In this document: piece by piece, positions 46,422 through 59,100 of the stretch
Layout of the letters: each line of letters begins with the position of its first letter
Numbering within the stretch: position 1 is the stretch's first letter
From: Gonocerus acuteangulatus
Lineage: Eukaryota; Arthropoda; Insecta; Hemiptera; Coreidae
NCBI GenBank assembly: GCA_946811695.1
Contig: OX328127.1
Location: 51,588,274 to 51,652,273, forward strand
Reading direction: 5' to 3'
Length of the DNA: 64,000 nucleotides
Notes under the pieces: generated by a model
The model's database searches: none
Seen by the model: the letters and a program-made list of their open reading frames with translations, nothing else
Told to the model about the DNA's origin: nothing
Made by a program: the position numbers and the translations under genes

Positions 46422-48356
46422 ATTTATCTCAATCATTTTAAGAATATAGATAATTGTAGAGCATAATATATACTTATTTTAAATATATTATAACCCCCCC
46501 CCCTCTTCACTAGGTAGGCTGAGTGGAGAAGCTTTTGTAACATGCTAAAATATATAAGAAATCTTTTTTAAAATAAATATATATACTTTAACAAATCTTT
46601 ATTTCTCATAGATAAAAATATAAATAATGAAAGTTTACTAATTGATAACTAGAAATAAGAAATCTTGCCCCTTTTTGTGAGAACACCATCCTTTTTCTTA
46701 TTGGGAACTAACTTTAAAAAATATTCAAATTTTAATTTTTCTTCTTTGCAGTTTACAACCAAATCTCCAATATATAGCCATTCTTTCTGTTGCAAGGCAA
46801 ATACTCAAATGCACCAGTAGAATATTCTCTAAGAGCTACAATTATCTCTACCCTCATGTTTTGAACTCAGAAAGTTTGGGTTTTCTTCCATTATATATAC
46901 AAGAATATATTTAAACCTCTATAGGAAAAATAAATTTTCTTATTAGACGAACTAAAATTCTCTGCCAGAAGACAGATGTCAAAGTAAGTGTATGGTTGAA
47001 TAAAAAATCAGGATGGCTATCATGCCAGATTTCCATAGGGGAACATTTTTCTATATCCTACTTTATTCACTTAAGAATTTTCTTGACAATTTATGACTCA
47101 TTTTCTCTAAAAAATATTTCGAATTATATATCTTATTTTTTCTCTAATATAAACAAATATGGGTAATTCGTTTTCGCAATTTTAAAAACTCATAGTTGTT
47201 TTTGTAATTATTATTTCCGTTATCTATGTATGTGTAATCTTATTTATCTACACTTTTTCTATGTTAATAAATTAAAATATACCCATATATTGCTTATTTG
47301 ACAAAACTGCATTAATTGCAAATGATCTATTTTACAAAATGAAATAATGTAGGTCATGTTGCATAACTACATTAACAACTATTGGTATCAATTTCTTTTA
47401 TACATTTTATGATATAATTTATTAATAAACTAAATTGCAGTTGAGTAGTCTGTTGAGAAAATATATAACAAACATATTTTATTGTATATCTAGTGTTTTT
47501 GAAGCAGGGTCAAACAGAATAGAGACATATTATTTATGACAATTTTATTTTTATTTATATAATATTAACTATTATGACCAATCCCTGGTAAACACAACCT
47601 TGGCAGTGATGTAGCAACTTTCAAACAGATCCGTTGACGTAGGCTTGAAATTCAAGCCGAAAAATTATGAATAAAAACTCATTTTTATATATTTTCCTGT
47701 TTTATTAATTATTATTAAGACCAAATATGTACTTATATCAATGGTCAACAATCCTTTTGGACAAAGATACATGAATATGCTGAGCTAACATTCCTACTGT
47801 AGCAACCAGGTAGTCAAATCAGCAAAACATAGTGAATGTTTAACACCTGCAATGATAGTAAGACAGCCAGATCCACTATAAAATATGGTTTAACTGCTAC
47901 TCCCTTCCTGGCAAGGGCTGAAATAGATTTTCTCCCCACTCTACTCCCTAACTGGTGCCGAATGGACTACGAGGCTGCATGTTCTCTCTTAAAACATAAC
48001 TCTTGCACTACCTAGAGGATTTTCTTTTTAGTTCGCCAGTAGATAGTTCATGATGTATGACATTCTCCTGACTGCCCGCTCTTTAACTCTACTTGGTCAG
48101 GTGAAAATCAACAAGGAGCACATGACTAAATGACCTTCAAACTTTTGCAAACAAATTTTGTAAGCATGTGAGCCTTCAATGAGCTGCGAAATAGGATATT
48201 TTGGACGGCATGTCCTCCTAGAAAATTAAGCTGGAGAATGTAACCTATGCGTGAATGTTATGGCGTTATTGAATTTTTTTGATAATTATAAATTTTTAAC
48301 TTTAGAAAAACATAACTTACCAGGCATAAGGTTGAACCATAGTTATTATTTTTATT
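46419..48356. other. intergenic upstream of ARMC1, no gene seen
   Basis: AT-rich. The part from about 47740 to 48240 is somewhat more balanced in composition, but no frame or splice pattern makes an exon. The ARMC1 promoter should lie in or just before 46097-46400. Confidence 0.45.
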
Positions 48357-48458
48357 TTTTTTTACGGCACATCAACATCTGGGCCATTAGCGCCGACATC
48401 CTTTGGGCAGCGAAGAATTTTCTCAACGTGCCATGAGATGAGAAAATTCCTGCCGCCG
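48357..48458 (-). mobile_element. SINE-1, 3' half (target of second Transib-like copy)
   Basis: T-run then ACGGCACATCAACATC and the SINE-1 body to AAATTCCTGCCGCCG, where CACAGTG begins. Breakpoint identical to that at 10586. The head half is not found past 52019. Confidence 0.83.
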
Positions 48459-48497
48459 CACAGTGTAACGAAGTAGTGAGGATTATGGACAAAAATA
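48459..48497 (+). other. RSS-like end: heptamer-23-nonamer (copy 2)
   Basis: Heptamer CACAGTG (48459-48465), 23-nt spacer (48466-48488), nonamer-like ACAAAAATA (48489-48497), 7 of 9 to consensus. Preceded by CGCCG. The spacer length matches the corresponding end of copy 1. Confidence 0.82.
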
Positions 48498-48620
48498 ATT
48501 AACCACTAGTTATTTTCAAATAAACATTTTTATTAATTGAAATCAACTCAAAACAAGGTAACAATGCATACGATATGGCTATAATAATATTAATTGTAAT
48601 ATTAATAGAAATAATATAGC

Positions 48621-48797
48621 GGGGGTCTCCCGTGGTCTAGTGGCTAGCGCCTTGGATTCATAAGCGGGAGATGGTGGGTTCGATTCCCATCTGCGGCAAG
48701 AATTTTCTCATCCCACGGCTCGGGAAAATTCCTCGCTGTACTCTGGATTTTGGCGCTGATGGCCTAGATGTAGATGAGCCGTAAAAAGAAAAAAGAA
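48621..48797 (+). mobile_element. SINE-1 inserted in Transib-like copy 2
   Basis: Head GTCTCCCGTGGTCTAGTGG, B box GGTTCGATTCC, body, tail TAGATGTAGATGAGCCGTAA and a short mixed A/G tail. Flanked by AATATAGC (48613-48620 and 48798-48805). The empty site is seen in copy 1 (complement of about 12070-12100). Confidence 0.9.
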
Positions 48798-48825
48798 AAT
48801 ATAGCAGGTAATAATATTGTTAATA

Positions 48826-50964
48826 GGGTCATTCCATGTCAAATCAACAAGGGTCACAACCCGACCTTCTTGGATTTTAATAAAATTTGGTAGGTTGGTT
48901 ACTCTAACAAAAAATAACCAAAAACAATTTTTTTATCTGTTTCCGTTTTTTTAGTATTAATTTTCAAAGTATTGGAAAACCGTCTTTTTTTGGTCAACTG
49001 GATGATGTTAATTGCTTGGTAGATTGAGTTCTATTTTAGCTAGAACAGCCAGCATAGTCTCATTGTTTAGCTAATTAAATGGACTTTAATTTGATATACA
49101 ACAAGACCAACTTATTACAAATTTTACGTTTCAAACAAAATTTCGAAAACTTGTACGTAACGGTTTTCGAAAAACTGTACTTTTAAAATTCTGAAAAAAA
49201 TATATTTGAATCTTCAGTTCATTGACTACATATGCTGTTAGTTTCATTATGGGATGGGAACGGGATCATTTTATAACATAATTTTGACTTTATAATTGTC
49301 ACTGCGTAGTTGGTAAAAATATGGTGATTGATGGGTATTTGTATTGTAAATTCAGCAATAAGCATCCCTGATCAAAATTTGAATTTTTTTCAGACAGAAC
49401 TAAAATTAAAGGGGAGATTTGGAAAAAAAAAATACTGGAACCCAGAAATTGCACCCTTTCATTCCTTTGACTAAGAAAAAAATTAAGACTCAACTTTACT
49501 CGAACTTTAATAAAAGTGAAGTTGAACTGGTAGGTAACTGATTTAGACACAGATACAGTAGCCTTTAATGGAAAAATATGTGGTAGTTTTATTGCCTGTA
49601 AATATGACGACCAGTGGTGGCTGACATGTGTACTCAACAAAAATGAGGAGATGGATGAAATAAAATTTAATATCCAACATGTCTCAATTATTACAAATTT
49701 CATTTTTCAAAAAATGTTTTGAAAATTTGTACAAAACGATTTTTGAAAAACTGAGCTTTTAAAATTCTGAATATATTTCAATCTTCAGTCCATTGACTAC
49801 ATATGCTGTTAGTTTCATTATGGGAACATTTTACAACGTAATTTTAACTGATTTAGACTCTGATCCAGTAGCCTTCAATGAAAAAATATGTGGTGGTTTT
49901 ATTGCCTGTGAAAATGACAACCATTGGTAGCTGGCATGTGTACTCAACAAATTACACAGTTTAAATGTATTATCACAATAGCACAAAAATGGATATGACC
50001 GTTTATTAAATGTTATAAATGGTCTTTTTTTTCCCCCATTGCCATCCCATAATAAAACCATCATTTGTAGTCTAAAATTATGTAAAACATTTTTTGAAAA
50101 ATGAAATTTGTAATAATTGAGACATGTTGGATATTAAATTTGATTTCATCCATCTCCTCATTTTTGTTGAGCCAATAAAACTACCACATATTTTTTCATT
50201 GAAGGCTACTGTATCTGTCTAAATCAGTTACCTACCAGTGCAACTTCACTTTTATTGAAGTTCGAGTAAATTGAGTCTTAATTTTTTTCTTAGTTAAAGG
50301 AATGAAAGGGTGCAATTTCTGGGTTCCGGTAATTTTTTTTTTTTTTTTCAAATCTCCCCTTTAATTTTAGTTCTGTCTGAAAAAAATTCAAATTTTGATC
50401 AGGTATGCTTATTGCTGAATTTACAATACAAATATCCATCACTCACCATATTTTTACCAACTACGCAGTGACAATTATAAAGTCAAAATTATGTTATAAA
50501 ATGATCCCGTTCCCATCCCATAATGAAACTAACAGCATATGTAGTCAATGAACTGAAGAGTCAAATATATTTTTTTCAGAATTTTAAAAGTACAGTTTTT
50601 CGAAAACCGTTACGTACAAGTTTTCACAATTTTTTTTTTAAAAGTAAAATTTGTAATAAGTTGGTCTTGTTGTACATCAAATTAAAGACCATTTAATTAG
50701 CTAAACAATGAGACTGTGCTGACTGTTCTAGCTAAAATAGAACTCAATCTACTAAGGAATTAACATTTTCCAGTTGACCAAAAAAAGGCGGGTTTTCAAT
50801 ACTTTGAAAATTAATACTAAAAAAAACGGAAACAGATAAATTTCTTTAAAAAATTTACCATTCAAGGAGTTGATAGAGCTATTAGGATTCAAAATTTCAA
50901 AAAAATCTAAGAGGGTCAGGTTGTAAATTGTACTTTCATTGGTTGAATTGACATGGAATGGCCC
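48826..50964. mobile_element. 2.14-kb fold-back DNA element, copy B
   Basis: Same family as 22964-25104: ends GGGTCATTCCATGTCAAATC and GACATGGAATGGCCC, with inverted arms of about 1 kb. It is flanked by AATA (48822-48825, 50965-50968), and the uninterrupted Transib-like copy 1 shows a single AATA there (complement of ~12056-12060), which proves a 4-bp duplication. Frames of 134 and 77 codons on the minus strand are translations of the arms. Confidence 0.9.
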
Positions 50965-52019
50965 AATAACAATATTATAAAATATATTATAACTGTAACA
51001 TATAATTTAGTAGTAGTAGTATAGTAGTTAATTATACTTATAGTAATATTGCCATAGAATAATAAAATTTTACCATTTTCTATGTAATTATTAAATAATT
51101 TCTTAATTCCGAGTGTGAATCGTTTTGGGATTCTTGAGAATGTAAACTTATATCGAATCCAATATCAATTGGGTAATTAATGTCATCCTCTATTATACAT
51201 TCATTAATGTTTGCCTTTTTATATTTTTTCTCTGTAAAGAAAGCTCTGGGCCAGATATCAGAAGAACCTGGCGCTTTTTCGATCTCTCACACAACGCTGT
51301 AAACTCTTTTTTATGTGGGCCTCTAAGGAAGCCGGAAGGGCCATCTGGGCGTGAATATCTTTTTTCTTGATAAAAGTTAATAACAATTTCTTTTAAGTTG
51401 ATATATTGTTTCAACCAGTATTTATATAAGAGTTTTTTCTCTGCGGTGAACACGTTCCCACATTTTTTACATATAATATTAGGACTAAACTGGCAATCTT
51501 TTTAATATTGCTTAATATTTCTTTAGGAGCATCCTGCGTATTAAACTGAATCATTTGCCCAAGTATTAATACCGCTTTCTTGGATTTATCCACATTTTTT
51601 CAAATTTGGAAGAAAAAATAAATTGTATTATATGATTGATCTAAAAATAAAAATCTTTGGAATCGGCAAACTAAATTGCCCTCAGTACATTATACTTGAG
51701 GTAAACTTTAAGCTCTAAAAAACTTGGGATGTTTTCAGATGAAGTTTTTTGCTATGGTCTATCTACATTTTGTACTTAAGAAAAATTTCAAAAATCAATG
51801 AAGAATAATTCAGGATAAATAATAAGGGAGTAATTACACATAATCAATTATATCAGATAAAACAGGAATAGTTTTGATGTAATTTCCTTCGGATGACTTA
51901 ATAAAAACACTGTCCTATCTTCAACGAGAGAGGCTCAAACTGATTGTTGGTATGAAACAGGTTTTAAAGAGTTTGCCTTGTTTATAATACTGCTAATGTG
52001 TTTGTTGATCAAAATAAAA

Positions 52020-52110
52020 CCAACTAACCTTTGGTTTTTCTCCATCACCTGTTAATTGTTGCTGAAGAGCATGCCAAAACATCCAATCTAGGTGATAATC
52101 TGTAGCTGAA
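52020..52110 (-). other. exon-like segment next to truncated Transib-like end
   Basis: The minus-strand frame reads ATDYHLDWMFWHALQQQLTG then DGEKPK, followed by a possible donor (AAG/GTTAGT) exactly at the start of the Transib-like match. The text looks protein-like (two W, aromatic-rich) but I cannot name a family, and the upstream acceptor is unclear. It may be an exon truncated by the element, or part of the element. Confidence 0.3.
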
Positions 52111-52753
52111 TGCATTGCTTCATAAAATAATTAACTTGTCAAAGGCTAGGAGCCTATTTGATTAAGGAAACAAAATATAAACTGGGTTCTAATTCCTGTC
52201 ATTTTTTTATATAATGTTAAAGCTTTATAATTAAGTACTGATGTGAATTTCATCCCATAGAATCATAGAGCAGCAAATATTTGTGTCAATCCGACTTTTA
52301 AGTTCTGAAATAAGAATTGTTAAACCTTGTATTCTAAGATAAACCTCAGCTAACCCATGTCTACCTATTTCAAAATTGGATACCTGCACAGTGTTTGCCC
52401 CTTGCTGATTATTTATTTTTCAATCTTCCATCATTTGGAAGGCTCTAAAGCTAAACACATCTTAGAAGTAAACATAGTTCTTTTAGATACAAAAACTATG
52501 TTTAATTCATAAAAACGGATGCTTAGACAAATCATTTGTTTAAATAATAAAACCTTTACTTATAATTTAGAGGTTATGATTCATATAACACAAAGACAAC
52601 TACAGGTTTGAATGAAACTCGTAATACTATAAAAATCAAATAAATATATTTTAATTTTAAATAAAAAAACCAAAGAATTATTTTTTTTTAATAGGAAGTA
52701 ATGCACTACGACACAAACATTTCAGTAATGGACAGAAAATTCAATTTAAAAGA
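52111..52753. other. intergenic, no gene seen
   Basis: AT-rich sequence downstream of TMED2. Confidence 0.5.
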
Positions 52754-52783
52754 TTTATTATGCAAAAAATGTACAAATTTATT
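52754..52783 (-). terminator. TMED2 poly(A) signals
   Basis: AATAAA on the minus strand at 52778-52783 and 52754-52759, about 140-170 nt after the stop codon. Confidence 0.6.
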
Positions 52784-52923
52784 AACGAAGACAAATTAAT
52801 CTGGTATTATTAAATATTCAGTCCTCAATACATTTACATAAGGCAGTGCACACCAAAGTCAGTCCCACTTCAAATCACACTTAAACCACTGCTGAAAATC
52901 ACTTTTACATAACTTTATAAACA

Positions 52924-53523
52924 TTATACAACTCTTCGCACTTCAAAGAATCTTTTCAAATAATAGACTTGACCTATTGTCATAGTTATAAGGACAACTG
53001 CTTCAAAAATTGACCATGTTACCACTCTGCTATTAGTAGCTTCATTTATGCCATGATGTATACGATCCCTGACACTCATGTACTCTTGTTCGTGTTTAAC
53101 ACCAGTCAATGCTGTCGTTAATTCTTTGATCATTTGTTCCATTTTATTGTGGTCAGCATCATCTTTATTCTCACTTGAGGGAGCTTCACCAACTTCCATA
53201 TTGAACATAACAACTTTTGGAGTCATAGTAGACATTTGGTTACTGAAGCAGTATGTGTAGATTCCATCCTTATGAGCAGAAAATGTAAATTTCCCACTAG
53301 TTTCTCTTTCTCCCGAGTATATAACATTTCCATCTGGTCCTACTATTTTCACATCTATGTCTAAAAATCCTCCTTCAGAAATTTCAAACATTAATCCAAG
53401 TTTAGTACCTTCTTTAACTTTCTCGAAAAAACATTCTTCAGAATGTGCATCCACAGTCACAAAATAAGCTTTGGATAAACAAATGAAATAAGATAATAAT
53501 CCTAAATAAAACAGGTAATACAT
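52924..53523 (-). CDS. TMED2: transmembrane emp24 domain-containing protein 2 (p24 beta)
   Basis: 199 aa, single open frame. Residues 1-~19 are a hydrophobic signal peptide ([15 protein letters not shown]); a GOLD domain follows ([20 protein letters not shown], then [20 protein letters not shown], ending [10 protein letters not shown] with the paired cysteines). Next come a heptad-rich coiled coil around residues 125-160 ([20 protein letters not shown]), a transmembrane helix (~172-190, [19 protein letters not shown]) and the cytosolic tail [11 protein letters not shown] with the FF (COPII) and RR (COPI) sorting signals. p24 proteins cycle between ER and Golgi as cargo receptors and coat-recruiting factors. 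Length and tail match animal TMED2 closely. The CDS has no intron here, whereas many animal TMED2 genes have several, so a retro-copy that became functional is possible. Divergent from the GTSF1-type gene, 2.7 kb away. Confidence 0.96.
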   Translation of the reverse strand: MYYLFYLGLLSYFICLSKAYFVTVDAHSEECFFEKVKEGTKLGLMFEISEGGFLDIDVKIVGPDGNVIYSGERETSGKFTFSAHKDGIYTYCFSNQMSTMTPKVVMFNMEVGEAPSSENKDDADHNKMEQMIKELTTALTGVKHEQEYMSVRDRIHHGINEATNSRVVTWSIFEAVVLITMTIGQVYYLKRFFEVRRVV

Positions 53524-56197
53524 TTTGAGACTCAGGTAACTAACTTAATGCCAAGATAAGACATGAAGATGTGGCATGAAATACAACCATTACAGGAGGT
53601 TACAGTTTGTTATGATTAAAACAAGTTGCAGTCATAAAACAAAATGCAATAAAACTAAAAATTAAAGAAGATGTATTTTAAATTGATTTCATTTATAAAA
53701 TCCTGTTGAGTAAAGAAAAATTATAATAAAATTAATGAATATATATATTTGGATTCAATTTTAGTTATTTATAAATCATATTTCGTTAATAATATTAAGT
53801 TTAATAGTAATGTAGAACCCAAGAATAGCTTGAAGTATTTCAATCGTATTTTTCAATGTGTAAATTATTATTATTTATATTTTGGGTACAACAAATTAAT
53901 TAAATCCGCCCCCCGCTTCTCTTATCTTCACTTTCAAAATAGTTTCAATAAAATTCATAAGTTTTATAGATAACAAAAACACATTCAGGGGGGCTTTTGT
54001 AGAAATTAGGAATGGGATGAAATTAACACTTACTTTCTTACTCTAATTTTTAGTTTACAATTATTGTAAGAAAAATAGTTCTGTTAATTTTTCTAGCAAC
54101 CCAATGTAAATGGGCAGCCCATTTTATTTGTTTATAATAAAAGTATTCTCTCTGCTCTACAGCACATATTAAATAATAATGCCTAATATATCAATAATAA
54201 TAATCTATACTATAAGTCATATGACCTACTATAAACTATTATAACGCATAATTTAAATCTTCAAAATTTATATTATAACTTTATCAGTATACGTCTGCTT
54301 TAAGTAATGTGGAATGAATACCAGATCAAAACTGTTTCGGTAAATGCTTGTATAAAATTGAAAATGGAATATATTTAAATTTATCGCTCAGTAAGTTGTA
54401 CATTTCTTGAAAATGTTTAAGTACAAGCTATTAAAAAAATACCAATATTTATATTAGATCGTTGATATTCTGCGCCGTTGCTCGTTTCTATAATAGTATA
54501 AATGCAGAATTTATTACTCATTTTTTCAACCTGTTTTTTATGTTCTTTTCCGGTTTATTTTTTTACATCACTGCTGGAGGCTATGTTCCTGATTGTTGAG
54601 AAGCCATCATATATTAATATATTGTAACAATATTTAATTTACGTAAGTAACCTAACGAATTAAGTTTCCTAATAGATCTACTTTAATGGGCACAGGTTTT
54701 TTGTAATTTTATCTTGACGAATTTCTTCTTAATTTTCATGAATAGTTTTTTTTTTTATATATGAGGGAATGGTAATAATTTAAACAGGGCATTGACTATT
54801 TGTTTCTGTATGTTAATTACAATGAATATTAATCATTTTTATTTATTTAAATTTTACATTTTCTGTACCGTAATAAGGAGCATGGAAATTAAGCCTGAAA
54901 TGTTCCTTTTAGTTCCTGATTATCATTTTCTATTTTAATGAAAGTAGTTGTTTTTGGACTTTTTAGTTTCAACATGTTGTTTGATTATCAGTGATAATTG
55001 TTTGTGTTATTAAACTTGTGAACATATTCTTTCAAATCACGAGTGTTCTTCAAGCTTCACAGATGAATGAATCATATTACAGAATGAAATTGCACATTGC
55101 AGAATTGCACAAAAACAATACAAGTGACTTATGATTTAACTTCATTTAATGTTTACTTGTAGCTCACAAATTGATATAAAATTTGGGCTGATTGAAAAGC
55201 TCCTTCACAGTTGAACGTGAACAACAAATGTAAATAATTCTAGTTTCAGTTTCAGATTTAAAGAAAGTTCCTATTTATGTAACTAAATAAGGAACAGCAA
55301 TTGCTAATAATTCTAATAAAGGAATTTCGATAATATTTTATTGGGGAACTATAATTAATTAATAATCCATTTAATTGATAAGTTACTTAGAATGTGTCCA
55401 GTTACCCATCTATTTTTTTTTTCTTTTTTCCACACTGCAGTAACCCTGCGATGTGGGAATTTATTTTCTACATGTGGTTAGCTAGTTAGCCATCTATATG
55501 GTCTATTGTTTTGTAGTTCAACATTATTTCATTTGGAAGCAAATGTAAATATAGATCAAAATAAATGTTTAATTTTTATGTTCTTCCTCTTTATTCTTTG
55601 TCTTGTCTCACAATTTTTAAAAAATATTCCTTAAGAGTTCCTAATATACTGAAGAAATGTTTTTCATATTCTTTCAACTAATATTTTTAAGATCACTTTA
55701 AGTGATACCCTTCAGATATTTTTGTAAAAATGATGTTTATGAGACATTGTAAGATTGGTGTTTCGGCCCTTACTGTTAACCCTCTCTACCAGACCATCAA
55801 TCTTGCTTGCTGTATGTCTGCACTATCTTACTCCTATGGTCACTATAAAGTGATTGTAATTGGAACAAGTCAAATCAAAAATCATAATTGCCTGTATGAA
55901 TAAGTGTATGTGGAAGGTGTCTCATCTAAAGCTAACAAAAAAATTACTTCTGAAATCGCCTGCTCAAAAATGTTGATAAGATGTTATCCAGAGAAAATTG
56001 CTTCTAAACTTTTATATTTATTGTATTAGCTCAGAACAGAATTCCAATAATGTATTCATGCTTGTTATTTATTTGTTATTTTATTATACAACTCGTTCAG
56101 GGATATTATATAAACATTGTCCTATTTAACAAAAACTGAGAGTTGGGTCTCCAACATGTGTATTGAATAAATTGTACTTTAACTTGAATTGTTTCAG
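53524..56197. promoter_or_regulatory. divergent TMED2 / GTSF1-type upstream interval
   Basis: Must contain the TMED2 5' end and probably a non-coding first exon of the GTSF1-type gene. A strong donor-like TTTACGTAAGTAAC lies at 54640-54653, and the acceptor at 56196-56197 immediately precedes the coding exon. The donor assignment is a guess. No mobile element was recognised. Confidence 0.4.
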
Positions 56198-59100
56198 AGG
56201 ATGACAACGCCTGAGGAGATCATAACATGCCCTTATAACAAGGCGCATAGTATAATACTGAATAGAATGCAATTTCACTTGGCCAGGTGCCGAGTTCAGC
56301 ATCCTCATGCAGAGAAGACAACCTGTCCTTTTAATTCTACTCACGTAGTTAATAAAGTCGAACTAGATGTAAGAATCTTACTTTATTAATCATTAATTTA
56401 CTACGAATGAGTGACTTGAAGTAAATTTTCTTCCTAGGGCATTGTCATGAGGTGTGGAATTGAAAAAAAAAAAAAATGATACATTTCAAAGAAAAGTAAC
56501 TATTATGGTTGCCCTCATGAAAGAATTTTCAAAAAATCGTCAAATCTTTATCAATCCCATCTACTAGGCACTGAAATTATTTTGTTAACAATTATATGTG
56601 CGTGCGAGGCTGTTAACATGGTAGGGGCACAATTTTTGTTCTTGTATCTTTTATGCATAATGAGTTAGAAGGCTCCATATCCATACGCAGTTCTTCTGAG
56701 CTAAGCATTATTCATTTGTGCGAGTTAATGCTCAACACTATGGAAAAATTCTTATAAGTTTACTTTATTTATCATTAATTATTTATTTTTCAAAGGGGGG
56801 CCAGGTGGTACAACAATCGACTCAAGTTCTGGTGGACCTGAGTTTGAAACTTGGCCGCACACTGAAAGATTTTATCTTTTAGAGTTGTTCAGGTTCCCAC
56901 GTCCTCCCTAGGCCATCCAGCCTTTAATGGACGGGTAACTGCAAAGGGGAAAATTAGGACGTCAGAGCATAGTACTGAGCACACTATCTCCCTTGTGTGC
57001 CTTATGATCAAGAATTCTCATCAACTTCTGCTCCTTTGGACCCTTCTGATCTGTTACGGGACTATTTTACATTAAATTCAGTGACTTCGTTCAATCTTTA
57101 CATCAGTGAATCTTGGTACGGCAAGGTTAGAAAGGAGGGTTACAGTAAGTTGGGTATAGAATCTATATCAAGAATAGAAACTACTCATTGAAAACTAACA
57201 ACAGATAAAAAAGCAAATTACTTACTACTTAAGACTGTAATCTAACTGAGAAGTTATTTGTGATTATGTATTTGGATTCAAATTTGGAAAAAGGTTTGTT
57301 TTTTTTTTTTTTTTACTTTAGACTTTAAAAAATCAATCTCTTAACACGAGGCCACAAAGAGACTCATCATTTAGAGATATCCGAAACTTGACCATATTAG
57401 GGAGACAGTCTGGTCTGTAATACGCTCCAATGGCCTGATGCTACGTATGAAGTGATCCATTAATGGCTGGATAGGCCTAGGGATGGTCTGGGACCCAAAC
57501 TCCATCTCTGGAAGATGAAATCTCTCAGTGAATGTCCGAGTTTTGAACTCAGGTCTTACTGAATGTGAGTGTTCTACCATTGAGCCTATTGGTGGTGGTA
57601 ATTAAAATCTTTTATTTAGCTGATTCTAAATTTATTTATGAGTAGAAAGAAATATTTTAGAACATTAAACGAATGGAGCAAGGGAGCTCACATTTAGTAT
57701 ATAAATTTAGTCCCATTACAGGCTGCATGAGTCCAACAAGGCAGATACAGTGTTTCTCTGTTTCTTTATCATCAATAATTAACTATTTAATCATAATAAG
57801 CCTAAATAATTTGAAGCCTCAGTTTTCTATTTATACCCGAGCTCACATAGACAGATTCTTCGTCTTAGCAATTGGCCATAAATCGGCCATCTTGGTAATA
57901 GGCCATAAATTACACTTCAAGCTTTATTTTTATAAACGAAATATTCTATTATAATTTGTAGCAAGTATCACTACTAAAGAAAAGGGTGGCCTGGTTGCAA
58001 ATGCAGCTGAACAGAGTTTTTGGAAATCTACGATTGAACGTTTCAAACTTATAATATTAAAAATAAATAAATCATCTACGTACTCCACTTCCTGTCATCA
58101 TAAAGAACATTGAATTTTCTTTTTATAGATTCATCAGAAAATTTGTGATGATCGGATTGTACTGGATTCATTCAGGTACAAAGTTGGGGAGAGCTCCAAA
58201 ACTCGTTTAACTACGAATGTTGATGAAAAAGTGAGCTTTGATGAAAGCTGGGATGATGTAAGTTTTATTATAGTCAACTATAATATTGTTTTGCTGGCAT
58301 ACTAATTCATATTATTTTAATTTAATAATAATCTTGTCATTTAGCGTGCATTCCGATAGTGCTGACATTTTTATACCACATAGATCAGGAAAAAGAAGGT
58401 TGCTCAAATTTTATATATATATATATACATAGATAAAAATGCCATCTCTAAAACTTAATTTTATTCCTATCCAGGAAAATTAAAATTTCCGATTTATAAA
58501 AATTAAAGTTAAATTAATTAAGTATGTATTACATGCTTGAACAGCAATTATTGATTTACTATTTTTGATTTTTCACATAGAAGATTTTCTAGATTTAGAT
58601 TTAGAAAACAAGGTGCCCGGCTAACCGAGGAACCGCACCGAGGCCTATAAGACCTATTGTGCCACCCGACATGTCGTTCTGTTACAATGCCAGACCCGTA
58701 TCAGAGATGAACTTCCTTAAAGTTGTGATGTTCAGCTCTGGTATCCTCCTTGGATCATCAATTATCGCCGTCCCGAAGTGAAAATACCTCTTGGCTGCCA
58801 GTGTCGTGCATCTGCATACAATATGGTATGGGGTCTCGTCATCCTCAGAGCACAATCTGCACCATGTTGTATTGGAGAGTCCCATGGAGTAGAGGTGTCT
58901 CCGTAGTTTGCAGTGCCCTGTAAGTAGGGCCGTCAGTAGTTTCACCTTGCTTCTACATAGATTAAGCAGTGAATCCGTTCTTTTCTTATCCGCAAAGACC
59001 ATGAATTGCTTAGCCTGTCTCTGGGTAGCACTTCTGCTCCAATTCCTCTTGTGTTCAGCTTCAGCCCACCTACGGATGCTCAATCTGGCAACAGCCACAC

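Larger units (their letters stand above)
48459..52019 (-). mobile_element. Transib-like element, copy 2, with nested insertions
   Basis: Reverse orientation relative to 10587-12251. It starts CACAGTGTAACGAAGTAGTG and aligns with the right end of copy 1, then onward in reverse order until 52019 (TTGATCAAAATAAAAC), where the match stops; the last ~100 bp, including the 13-spacer end, are missing. It is interrupted by a SINE-1 (48621-48797) and a 2.14-kb fold-back element (48826-50964). Minus-strand frames 51593-51411 and 51453-51193 give KSKKAVLILGQMIQFNTQDA and a basic segment with KEFTALCERSKKRQVLLISG. These belong to the element and are of unknown function. Confidence 0.78.

Noticed and set aside
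49299..49703. 134-codon minus-strand frame, and similar frames at 23485-23859, 24279-24593 and 49831-50064
   Set aside because: They are forward and reverse readings of the inverted arms of the fold-back elements; the same peptide text appears on both strands and in both copies.
53078..53260. Plus-strand frame opposite TMED2
   Set aside because: Shadow of a clearly identified gene.
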